Origin: Hippophae tibetana | Taxonomy: Eukaryota; Streptophyta; Magnoliopsida; Rosales; Elaeagnaceae | Reading direction: 5' to 3' | Assembly: GCA_037013495.1 (NCBI GenBank) | Contig: CM072805.1 | Coordinates: 24,744,669 to 24,808,668 of the forward strand | DNA: 64,000 nucleotides | Part shown: one piece after another, positions 1 to 11,900 of the stretch | Numbering within the stretch: position 1 is the first letter of the stretch | Layout: each line of letters begins with the position of its first letter | Made by a program: the position numbers and the translations under genes | Notes under the pieces: generated by a model | Told to the model about the DNA's origin: nothing | Databases searched by the model: none | Seen by the model: the letters and a program-made list of their open reading frames with translations, nothing else

Positions 1-590
1 TTTTTTTTTACAATAACTATTATTCGAAAATGTATTGACAACATATTTTCAATAATGGTTTTAAAACTTGAAAGTTAGTACTCGGATAATTAAATTCTTA
101 GGTGTAATTTGGACACCTTGAATAAAGTTTAAAATGTCTAACCCCATCAAAATTGTCATTTAAATGGTTTATTTTCAATCTCTTAAAAAAATAATTAATC
201 TAATTAACAAAATTAATTATTGACCTCACTCATAGGTTTTAATTAAATTGTTTAATTAACAAAGAATATCTAATCCTACCAAATGTGATATTCATATAAA
301 AAAGAGAGAATCAATAAATATCAATTTATATCTTTATTAATCTAAATAATATGAGCAAATAAAATTAGCTTAATTATTATATCCATAAATAATCCACTGT
401 TATAAATGATAATTTTTTGCATAAATGTTTATTTTTATGTTATTAGATTAGGAAACACAAAAACTAAAATATCATGACAGAGTGTTTAAGATTTAATTTC
501 GTTTTTAATATTTTGAATAATAAATTAAAAACCACATATATTCATTTCTTAGATCGACCTTGAGAGTATACTTATCATTTTTTATAAAAT
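1..590. other. AT-rich intergenic DNA
   Basis: This stretch is strongly AT-rich with scattered homopolymer runs. I see no open frame with family resemblance, no RNA gene and no clear repeat boundary in it. Confidence 0.5.
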
Positions 591-2250
591 AATTTGTGTA
601 CTTGCGAGAGTTTTACAAATATAAAACTAAAGTATTTGTAAGATCGACATTAGTGACTACCAAAGTACCCCATCCCAAGAAAAAGCACGAGAGTCGAGAT
701 GAACCCATTCATAGGACCAAAGATAAACATCAAATTGGAAAGATGCCTAGCATTCTAGTGGTGAACGACCTAGTTGAAATAAGGACATTCCTCCTCGTGT
801 AGGTTTAATGTCAGTACCCCTCATCTATGTGATGTTGATGATCCCCCAACAAGGTGGTGAGTGATACATTTAGCGGCCTTTAAAATTGGACTATGATGTC
901 CCTTCCCTAGGGTGATAGCTCGCACCCTTCACACTTTCGATATCAATCCCGCCCAAGTAAATCTTAATAGGTGGAAAAATCTCCTATGTCTCTTTGTTAT
1001 TGTTGGTGAATAAGGGGTAGACCTTATAGGTGACGAGATTAGGAGTCTATATTATTTAAAGAAGAATGGCCTAGACAAAGGCGGAGCATATATATCCTAT
1101 GTTGTTGGGCACGAGCTTCATCTCAAACTCTCTAATAGTAGTTCACGTTGGAATGATAACTATTTTTATATTACTAAGGATATTTGGGGTAACGGGATAG
1201 ACCTACTTGTCCATCACACTTGGAATCATCATTTTAGCACTACCTAACCTCGTGTAAGCGAGCTAATGAGCAAACTAGATCCAAGTGGCAAGGAAAAAAT
1301 TAGAAGGATCAAGCTACATAACATCTCGTCTGAAAGCTATAAAAAAATACTGATTATAGTTCATCTGAAAAAATTCAAGGTGTGGAGAGAATTTACATAC
1401 GAGTATTTAGGTCGTCATTTTGTTTACGAGGTAACTACTTTAGTTCATGGTTCGTATTATTTTATTTACTTTTTAATCTTATCTTGTACAGGTATGGATT
1501 ATTCACATATTGATCTGAAAGATTTGATAGACACTTCTAGTGTCAACAACCCGGTTCCCACTTACCTTTGTTTGGAACCCATGTCGCCTTCACCATCTAG
1601 GCATCAAATTCCTCTTATTGAATCAATGGAGGTCGCTTCTACAATAGAGGTCGTACCCTCTCTGATGTTAGGTCAACCAAGTTATCCCCTACCCTCTAGA
1701 TATGAAGCCACCAAGAAGAGGAAAGTTGGGGAATAGTACACCCTAGGCATGAAAGCCATGGATCTGGATGACTTCGAGTTTGATGAAGTCGGCTTGAAGG
1801 AAGTTGATGAGTGCTTAAAAAGCACTAAAATTATCATGATTTAATATATTTTAATTGATTGTATAGATGTATATTTGTATGATTTTATCATATTTTTATA
1901 TAAATTTGTCTTTTCGGAATCAAATATATTTTTATTGTTTTCAGGTATTTTCGTTCAAAACTAACTTAGAGACACAAAGAAAAATACTGGAGCCAATAAA
2001 TCACAAATATATTGAGAAAAGAAATAAGGAAAAGTCTGACAATAGACTTCAAGTCATTGGCTAGTTGATGTGGTACATTGATGTGCCTTTAGCATCTGTC
2101 ACATCATTTGACATGAGCAATGCAATCCTTAAGAAGGGTAGGCCAATAATAACCATGTCGGATGATTCTCTAATAAAGGGTTCTTTCTCCAGAATGGGCT
2201 ATTATTTGGAGATAATTTTGTGTGTTAGCAATTTTAGTAATTTTTAGTGA
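590..2250 (+). mobile_element. Degenerate retroelement-like coding remnant
   Basis: Several short plus-strand frames read like the N-terminal gag-like region of plant retroelements. Around 870-1250 the translation has the pattern of a proline-containing block, then a segment ending in a WKN-like motif, then an aromatic-rich 'DNYFYITKD' block, as in many annotated plant transposon proteins. A second open stretch (1266-1736) ends in a Lys/Arg-rich tail (KKRK). It is clearly broken, with several interruptions and no terminal repeats that I can find. The local base composition is less AT-rich than the flanks, which supports a former coding region. The family assignment is tentative, and a captured or decayed host gene is the alternative. 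Confidence 0.4.
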
Positions 2251-4840
2251 GAATTAGAAAATATTAATAAAATAAACAGATCATATATTCTCCTCATTAA
2301 AGAGGTATATATAACATCTAGTTGACATGTGTATGAGTTACATATGTTTGAGCTCTTTTACATATAGTTAAATACATACCGTACATATTACATGAAATAA
2401 GGTCGCTACTAACGTTACATAAACCAAGTCGCTATATATAGATTGCCCGAAGCCCCTAAATTGGTCACCCAAGTCATTTGGATGTTATATATGCCGAGGT
2501 CGTTATATGGTATAGATATTCAGACTCATTGGATCTTGGTTTTGAACCGGCCTTGACCTCTACCCTCATCAATTCTCTATATGGTAACGAAGTATCCCAG
2601 ATTATTAGGTCGTGTACTTGCTACATGTATAATAACATACAACTTTTAATATTATTTATTAACATTTTTTTGAACCGAAATAAATTCAAGTTTGATTTCT
2701 AGTAAACATATTGAATCATAATAAAGGAAAAATGAAAGTAATTATTACGAAATTATCCTTCAATATGATTTAAAAAAAATTAAAATAACATCTTTTAAGT
2801 AAAAGTATTAAAAGTATGATTATTTAATAAAATAAAATTAATATTGTTATTATTATTATTGTAAATGTATAATATGAAGTGTTTAGAAAAAAAAAATTAA
2901 GTTTATGGACAGTAATTTGATACTCATATGAAAACAAAAATAATAAATTAAAGTGATTATTTTTTTAACTCAAAAAATAAAATAAAATAAACAATCTCAA
3001 TCAAAATAACCTCATTCGCATTCCCAGTCGGTAAACATGCGCTAATAGATACGTCGCTCCTTCCTGCCGCTGTCACGCACGTAACTATCTCTTGTGGTCG
3101 TCCTTTCTCTCTAGTCTTTCAAATGACTCTAAAGTCGCCTCTTGTCGACACCTTATTGGATGATCACCAATGGGTCAGCACTAGTAAAGCCCACTGTCAA
3201 AGTTGGAATTTTGTAAGAGATGCCTGTGTCCTCGATTAATCATTTAATTGGAATTATATATGAGTTTATGGCATGGAATTGTTAGGATTATTCATTAAAT
3301 ATTAATGTGATAATTTTTTATATTAAATAATACGTTTAAATTTGTAAATTAATATCAATAAATTATGTTATATATTAGGATGTGTAATATGTTATTACAA
3401 CTACCGTAAAAAATGTAATTTCAAATAAAAAGATAAAAAGCCTTATCTATCTAGAAAACTTCTATATCCGTGCTATTGCTACAATAGATAGCCTTTCCTT
3501 CCTTTCCGTTAAAATCAGTAAAATTGTCAGATAAATCTGAAGAAAATCAAGGGCTCATACCAGCGGACCAAAGAAATGGCAATGCAAATATCTTGGAGTA
3601 AATATTTATGCATGATAAAATTGAGTCATTTTATTTTTTTTATTTTAATAAAAAAATATTTAAAATAAATATAAAATTAACTATTGATATTAATAAAGAT
3701 ATATAATATAAATTTTTAATAATATTATTTCATTTTTAATCGATATCTTTATATTTTACATATAATAAAATCCATTTTAATGTACATGAAAATCATAATT
3801 TTGTTATCAATTATCTGTTCGAAAGTGTTAAAAATTTAATGACTTAAGTTGAAAGTTTTCCACCCACCTACGGAATATCAATTCAAGCCGCCCATGTTTA
3901 ATGAAAATACTTACTATTTTTCGCTAATTGTCTGATCCTTACCCATGTCCACTTTAAGCAATAACCAAAATTTCTATATTATTTCAATTTCTCATTGATT
4001 TGTTCTTGTGGATAATTATAGAATGTTTTGGATTTAATCTTTCTTCAATAATTTTTTTATTAAAAAATAATTAAACATTATCATTTAAATTTCACAATAT
4101 ATAAAGATTAACGCAACCCTTCATTCTTATTTTATTACTATCCATTCAATTCAATTTTAAATTAAAACTAAATATTATAATATTAATTCATCTTTTTATA
4201 TGAATGTTTAAACCAAATACAATATTATTAATGTTTACTTTAATTTTTATTCCCGTTCTTATTCTTAATCACGCTAACTTTCTATTTTATTCACCAAACA
4301 TTATTTTAAGTTTTTTTTTTTACTTATTCATAAGCATAAAGAGAAGATCTTTTTAACTTATGCAAAATAATAACTACCAAAAGTAAAGTATTAGAGGAGG
4401 AAATAAATTTGGATGTGCAAAACTTGTGATATTTTTTTTTTTTGAAGTTTTAATACCTTTAGGTTGATTACTTTTAGTTTGATTAATTAGTAAAAATAAA
4501 TATTTTTAATCTTTTAATTATATCAACATAAGTGTTTATAATATCTCAATTATCAAAACATGAGCCGTAGAATTGTTAACCAAATGAAACAAGATTAGAT
4601 AATGTTTTATCCAAAAATAAAAACCAAAATATTATCGCATCTAAAACCAAAACCAATACTACCGGGAATGAGTAGGGAGAATCACCCTTTTATAATAATT
4701 ATTTGTTTGGTATTTAATTTTAATATACTTTTAATTTAAAATTATTTAAAAATATAAAATTTTAATTAAAATATTTACAAATTAAAAATAATATGTTATG
4801 CATACTTAATATATATATTTTGATAAATATTAAATTATAA
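2251..4840. other. AT-rich intergenic region with a small GC-richer island
   Basis: The region is mostly AT-rich with no supported gene. About 3010-3240 is noticeably less AT-rich than its surroundings but has no convincing open frame. It could be a decayed exon or promoter or an old element fragment. I see nothing else that I can support. Confidence 0.4.
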
Positions 4841-5685
4841 GTTGACGTTTGATTCACGGAATATAATGTGAATGAGAATGAGAATGAAACATTTTTGTTT
4901 GATTTGATCACTAAAATCAAAGAAATAATCAACATTATAGTTTTTGGTTTACAATTGGAATAAAATAAAAAACACTGTATATTATTTTAATATTCTTATA
5001 TTTTGTAAAGTTTAAATAACATTATTTCATTATTATTTTTTCGTAAGATAAAATACATTATTGAAATCATTATTTTTATAAATAGGATTTAGAGTTTTGA
5101 GATTTAAGATTTGAGATTTTGGGATTTTGGGTTTTGGATTTGAGATGTGTGATTTTAGGTTTAGGGTTTAAGGTTAAAATTATTATTTTTTTAAATAGGA
5201 TTTAGGGATTTGGGATTTGAGGTTTAGGGTTTAAGGTTTAAGGTTAAAATTATTATTTTTCTAAATAGGATTTTTGGTTAAAATTATTTTTTTTAAACAA
5301 GGTTTTGGGGTTTAAGGTTTAGGATTATATTTGTGGGTTGAGGTTTATGGTTAAAATTATTATTTTTTAAAATAAGATTTTGGAATTTGGGATTTGAGAT
5401 TTGAGATTTAAAGCTATATTTATAGGTTAAGTTTTAGAGTTAAAATTATTATTTTTTAAATAGGGTTTTGGGTTTAGGATTTAGAATTATATTTGGGGTT
5501 GGAGTAAAATTGAAAAAAAAAATTAAGATGAGAATGAAATTATGATTCCTTAAGAGGAGAAGGAATTCTGACTCCTTCTTTTTAAGAATCAATTCTATTC
5601 CATTCTCATTTTTTAGTTCAACTAAACATAAAATTTAAAGTAATCAATTCTAATTATATTTTATTCCAGTCAATCAAACATAGGG
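4841..5685 (-). mobile_element. Harbinger/Tourist-type MITE, copy 1, with telomere-like repeats
   Basis: The element is flanked by TAA at 4838-4840 and again at 5686-5688, the 3-bp duplication typical of PIF/Harbinger elements. Its left end begins GTTGACGTTTGATTCACGG. The reverse complement of its right end begins CCCTATGTTTGATTGACTGG, so the ends are imperfect inverted repeats around a GTTTGATT core. The interior is dominated by degenerate TTTAGGG-like units alternating with TTAAAATTATTATTTTT blocks. It has no transposase and so is non-autonomous. A related copy in the opposite orientation lies at 44376-45354, and the strand given here is only relative to that copy. Confidence 0.72.
5085..5500 (+). 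repeat. Telomere-like TTTAGGG array (degenerate)
   Basis: Variants of TTTAGGG, TTTGGGA and TTTAAGG recur here, separated every 60-90 bp by AAAATTATTATTTTT-type spacers. The repeats lie wholly inside the Harbinger-type element and run TTTAGGG on the plus strand. In the inverted copy at 44.4-45.3 kb they read CCCTAAA, so the array has a fixed orientation inside the element. It is therefore part of the element rather than an independent interstitial telomere. Confidence 0.75.
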
Positions 5686-5688
5686 TAA

Positions 5689-7203
5689 GTGTTTTTATCT
5701 TGCATGAAAAATATAATATTTAATAAAATATAAATTTATAATTTCAAATATCAAGATTTGATTATCCACCCTCTTGAAACTAAAACCAAATCAAAAAATT
5801 TAAATAAAAGAATAACCAAACTTGAAAATTAAGCCAAAATTTACCAAAAAAACCAATTTGATTATTATCCATGGTTATCCAAACCTATTGGAGAATTTTG
5901 ACATCCCTTATTACTATAATTTGTATTTTTAATAATAATAATATTAAAAGTATCAAATTCAATAATATCATGATCAAATTGTATTTTTAAGTAAAATTAT
6001 ATAATTTTACACTTAAAAAGAGTTATAATATCAAATTGATCTACTAGTTTGGATAATTTGTATATTACTCCATTAATTTTCATATAATATCCTAAAAATC
6101 TACTAAGTTTATATTAAAAATCTTGATTTGACTTATTTTGTTTTAAACCTAATAGCTTGTACCACAAGTAGTGTATCAGATATTAGTTCAGTTTAAAAAA
6201 TGAGATATCATAGTCCTATTATGTTTAACAAATGTCATATAAGTCATTTAAATTAAATCATTTGTATTATTTAATCCATTAGATTAGAAATAATATTATT
6301 TAGTCTCTTAATTTTGTAAAAACTAACTAGTTAAGAATAAAATATATTATTATAATGATTTTTTACTAAAATATTATTATATTTTTTATCAAGTGATTAA
6401 ACGCTAATAAAATATGAATATTCAACGATAATTAAGTTATTATTAATATAAAAAAAATCATAAAATATTAGTTTTTATTATTTGTTAATTGTCATTATTT
6501 TATTTTAATATTTTATTAATTTTGAATTTTTATTAAAAATTCAAAAAAAATATTTAAATAAATTTTTATTTAAATTTTACTATTATTTATTTTTTAAATT
6601 ATTTCACGTTACATTTTAATTTTATTTTGTTAAAAATTTGTATTTTAATCGTATATTAATTATTTGATAAATAATAATAATATTTTAAATACAAATTATT
6701 AAAATAATATAGTTTATTTTAAATTTTTATTATTATAAAATTATAAAATCAAATAATTATATCACTTTACCTTTTAGAATATTTAAATGTTAATTTGCCT
6801 AATAGATTTGTAGGATATTTTTTCAAAAGAGAAATTCATAGCTTTGTTTTTTGTTGAATAGATAAATGAAAATATATATAGAAGAGGAAGACTTCGATCA
6901 CCATCTTCGACAGAAGATATTCCAAACAGCCCAAAAGCTTTGCTTTCTTTGCACCCATACTCTCCCAACAATTTCTTATATCTAAAATCCCGAAACTGAT
7001 TTCTTTCAAATTCTCTCCAGGCTCCCATACTTCGTCCCCTTCTTCATTTACATTCTCCGCTTCACAATTTTTTTTTTGTCATTTTTTCTCGATAGATTTC
7101 CTGGCTATCAAAAATCAACGATCTTTCTGATTTCGATTTTCTTCTTTTTAAAATTCGTTCCTTTTTGCTCGTTTTGATTTAGATTTAGGAATCGGAAAAT
7201 ATC
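5689..7203. other. AT-rich spacer and CUL3A upstream/5' leader region
   Basis: 5689-6780 is AT-rich without recognisable content. From about 6860 the sequence becomes less AT-rich, and a pyrimidine-rich tract (about 7055-7180) precedes the CUL3A start codon, as expected of a plant 5' leader. No promoter element can be fixed with confidence, although a TATATATAG stretch near 6873 is a possible TATA box. Confidence 0.4.
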
Positions 7204-7903
7204 ATGAATAACCAGAAGAAAAGGAATTTCCAGATAGAAGCCTTTAAACATAGGGTTGTTGTTGATCCAAAATACGCCGAGAAGACCTGGAAGATTCTTG
7301 AGCATGCAATCATGGAGATTTACAATCACAACTCTAGTGGCCTTAGCTTTGAAGAGCTTTACAGGTTCGTTCTCTATCTTATTTTTTATATTTTTTTATT
7401 GCAATAATAATTTCATGCGATTGGTTGATTATCTAGCCTGAATAACCAGCAGATTTTGTTGCAAGCTAATCTATGTATATTGATTCGCATAATTTCTACT
7501 TGCTTTTTTTAAGTTTCGTCTGTTTGTACTTTTTGTTTGTATTCCTGTGCTTTGGTAATATAAAGGTCTAGCTATTTCTTCAGTTTGGACTTTGGAGGCA
7601 TAGTTCGGTAGTTCCTAGATAGTTGTAGTTTAAATGTTTAAAGATTGCTTCTGTCTAGAATTTTTAAGTAAGTTGGGTGATTATATGAAATTTTTGTTTC
7701 TTATCCTTGTATATTCATGGTATATATATGGCTCTCAACTTGATTTTAGACAATAATTTTCTTTAAGGGTATATCTAGATTGTTGGTGTGTGTTGTGTTG
7801 CATGCTGCAATAGTGTCAGACACCAATGTTTAGTGGAGCAAGGAATGACTGACAATAATATTAATGGAGCCATAAAATATGGAGGTGCAACAGCTAGGGT
7901 TAG

Positions 7904-7939
<36 letters not shown>

Positions 7940-8878
7940 CTTAGTATACATAGACTAAAACTCTTGTACAAAAATAGAACAGAAATGATATGAAATATAT
8001 ATGATAATTATCAAATAAACATAATATTTATCATGGTATCAGAGCAAGTTATTGCTGACTAATGGAATTACCTGCTACGTTGATTTATATTCTACTACCA
8101 TTTTGATTTCTGATTTCTGGTGTGGTCATTTTGGTTTACATTTTCCTCGAAGTTGATTTCTGTTTTACTCGTTGAAATCGATCAATTGCAATATTGAAAA
8201 AAAAACACCATCAAACCTCAGAGAGGCAGTCAAAGATGAAATAACCTGAGAAACCAAGCGGTTGAGGTTAGTGTAAGTTGGGCGCTCAATGTCTAGGGAT
8301 CGTCGGCATATATCATAAATGGCCTCATTATCAAGAAAAACAACATCAATGTGCTCAAGAAGGGAATGAGTAGAAAGAACAATGTTGTAAGGCTCAACCA
8401 CAGAGGTTGAAACCTGAGGGGATGGGTAGACAGTAAAACCTCACCAGTGCTGCGACCATCTAGTATCTAGAGTCTCCATTTCTGCTTAGCGTCAGTTTCG
8501 TCGTCGCGACCTCAACAGAACCCTTCAGTGAGCCATACTAATCAAGCTGTTCGTTGGAGTCATTGCAGCTTACCTGCGGTTCAAGTCTATCTACTCGTTG
8601 GAGCCGTCGCAGTTGCCCAACGTCGCTTACTCATTGGGGCTGGTGCAGTCTCTCTACGTACCAGTCTAGCTGCCGTCGTGGGCAGCCATGGAGAAACTTG
8701 GAACGAAGCAGAAGAAGAGCGCCGCTCCATAGAGACAGAGATAAAGACGGAGGACCAGGTGGAGGGTTGACTCTGTCTGGATGTTGTAGTCGGTTAGGGT
8801 TCGGCCATCCTGATCTACCATTAGAAGAAGAAGGGCGCCGCTCTATGTGAATAGAAAAAAATTAGGGTTATATTCTGG

Positions 8879-8913
<35 letters not shown>

Positions 8914-11900
8914 GCTGGTGTAAAAAAAACAAAGGAAAAAAAACAGAAGTGATAGATTCATGGTAGAATCTAGAGATTTAACCACCAATTCCATATTGAA
9001 TGAGTTGACTACAAAAATGACGGAAGTTCTAACTAGAGCTCAGACCACCTCACAACCTTCGCTAACTGAAGCGTCGACTACCCCCATTAGTATCAAGTTA
9101 GGAGGATCCAACTATGCCTTGTGGTCTCAGGTGGTGGAGATGTATATCTCTGGCAAAGAAAATTAAGATATATCAATGGGGATTTTTCTCAACCTGCTGA
9201 AACTGACTCTTCTTCAGGAGATGACGCACTGAAAATACCATTGTCAAAGGATGGTTGATCAATTCAATGGACCCCTCCTTAATTGCAAATTTTATTCGAT
9301 TCCCAACTGCGAAATAGGTTTGGGATTCTGCTGCTATCACCTACTATGATGGGACAGACACGTCTCAAGTGTATGATCTTCGCCGTCGAGTTACTCGTAT
9401 GAAGCGGTCGGGTGGATCCATTGAAAAATACTACAATGACCTTCAAGGGTTGTGGCGAGAAATTGATTTTCGTCGTCCTAATCCAATGGAGTGTGCGACT
9501 GACATACAAAAATACAATTCCATCGCATAGGAAGATCGAGTGTATACCTTCCTTGATGGACTTGATGACAGACTAGATAAAACTCGAAGTGATGTGCTTC
9601 AAATCAAATCGTTCCCTACGGTGGAACAAGCCTATGGATTCATCCGTAGGGAAGAGGTTCGGCAGACCGTGATGATCACGGGTGTAGATACGACACCCGG
9701 AGCAGTTATAGCTTTCAAAGGGATCAAGGGACACCATAATCCGATGCCACCAGAACCAGGAACTTTTTTGGGTAGCAAGAAATCCACGAGAAATCCAACA
9801 TCTATTGACATGAAATGTGGTCATTGTAGAAACTCCAAACACACCCGTGAAAACTGCTTCAAACTACATGGGTATCCAAAATGGTGGAATGATCTTCAAG
9901 CACGGAAGAAACGAGAAACCACTGGGCGAGCCGCTGTGGCTACCAATAATGCATCACTATCTCTTATTCCTTAGGTCGAATCTTTCCAGGATCCAAGTAT
10001 TTCAAGTAAAGCATTTCACATCTCTACTCGTAGTGATAATGAGGATTGGATTCTAAACTCTGGAGCTACAGATCATATGACATTTGACCCAAAAGATCTC
10101 TCCAATACAACCCAGTCGAGACGGAGCCGTGTTGTCAATGCCAATGGGGTCACTTATCCAATTATAAGGGCTAGAAAAGTGATCTTATCTCATTCGTTAT
10201 CATTATCTAATACCTTACTTGTACCCTCTCTTTCAAACAGACTAATGTCTGTAAGTCAGGTCACTTCAGATCTTAACTGTGTAGTATTGATGTATTCTAC
10301 CTTTTGTCTTCTATAGGATATTCTCACCAAGGAGATCATTGGGCGTGGTATTAAGAGAGGAGGATTATATTATGTGGATGACCTTTGTTCAAGAAGAGCC
10401 AATCACATGCAACACACGTTAGTAACAAGGTACGGCAGATTTGGCTATGTCATCATCGATTTGGGCATCCATCATTTGGGTATTTAAAGCACCTACTCTT
10501 TAGTTTATTTTCAAATATCACACACTCGGATTTCAAATATGATACTTGTATCTCAGCAAATAGTCATAGGGCATCTTATCCTATGAGCATGCATAAAAGT
10601 ATGACTCCTTTTGTTTTAGTACATTCTGATGTTTGGGGACTTTTCCCGGTCACTACGTCATCAGGTCATCGTTGGTTTGTAGTTTTTGTTGATGATTGTA
10701 CACGAATGACATGGTTTTACCTTTTCAAACATAAAGATGAAGTATTTTCTACGTTTCACACCATGGTTCAGACACAATTTTCTGAAAAAATTAAGATTTT
10801 TTGGTCTGATAATGGAGAGGAGTATGTTAATCAACAATTTTGGACATACTTGGACAACCATGGTATTCTCCATGAAACCTCGTGTTCACAAACCCCACAA
10901 TAGAATGAGACTGCGGAGAGAAAGAATAGGCATATTTTAGAAACTGCTCGGACCTTACTAATTGTTACAGATATGCCTAGTAGATACTGGAGTGATGCTG
11001 TTATTACAGTTGTGTATCTACTGAACCGTATGCCCACAAAAACCTTACAATTTCAGACTCCATTAAAGATGTTATCTGATCGTGTTCCCTTGCCTACTAT
11101 TTTGATGCTTCCGCCTCGAATTTTTGGATGTGTTGCTTTTGTCCACCTCCATAAAAATCAATTAACTAAGTTGAATCCATGTGTTGTCCGATGTGTATTC
11201 TTGGGATATGGCGTACAAAAAAAGGGATACCGGTGCTACGATCCTATTATTAAAAGAACCTACATTACCATGAATGTCACTTTCCTAGATCTGAATGGTT
11301 TTTCCCATCATCAGTATCCAATTACCCTCTTCAGGGAGAGAGTTATAGTGAAGAACGGAATTGGCTTGATGTTGAAGTATTAGACATTAGCAACAATCTG
11401 ACATACTCAGATAATGCCAACAATATGGATGAGCCAATACCTAGACCCGAACTTGAACTTCTAAGAATTGAATCTGAACTAGTGACTGAATCTCCAGAAT
11501 ATGCAGTGGTTGATGCACCCCTCCACTCTCTAGTACCCAATGATCCTCTTGCTGAGAATACTCTTGAGGTAAGCTATCCTATCACACCTTTACAAACTAA
11601 TGCTATAGATACACCTGTTGGTTATGTTCTACCTTTCAGACACAATCGAGGAAAACCTCTGAATCAATACTTTCCAAATAGAGAAGAACGACAATCAAAG
11701 TATCCAATAGCCAATTATGTATCTACTCAAGGGTTACCAGAACCTATAAGGGCATTTGCACAAACACTCTCCTAAAGTCAAATTCCAAGTAGCGTTGAAG
11801 AAGCCCTATCTGATCCAAACTGGGCTCAAGCTATAAAAGAAAAATTTGAGACATTGCAGAAGAATAACACATGAGTGTTAAGCGAGCTACCTTAAAGGAG

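Noticed and set aside
5085-5500. True interstitial telomere or chromosome-fusion scar
   Set aside because: The repeats are bounded by inverted ends with a TAA duplication and recur in an inverted second copy at 44.4-45.3 kb, so a transposon cargo explains them better.
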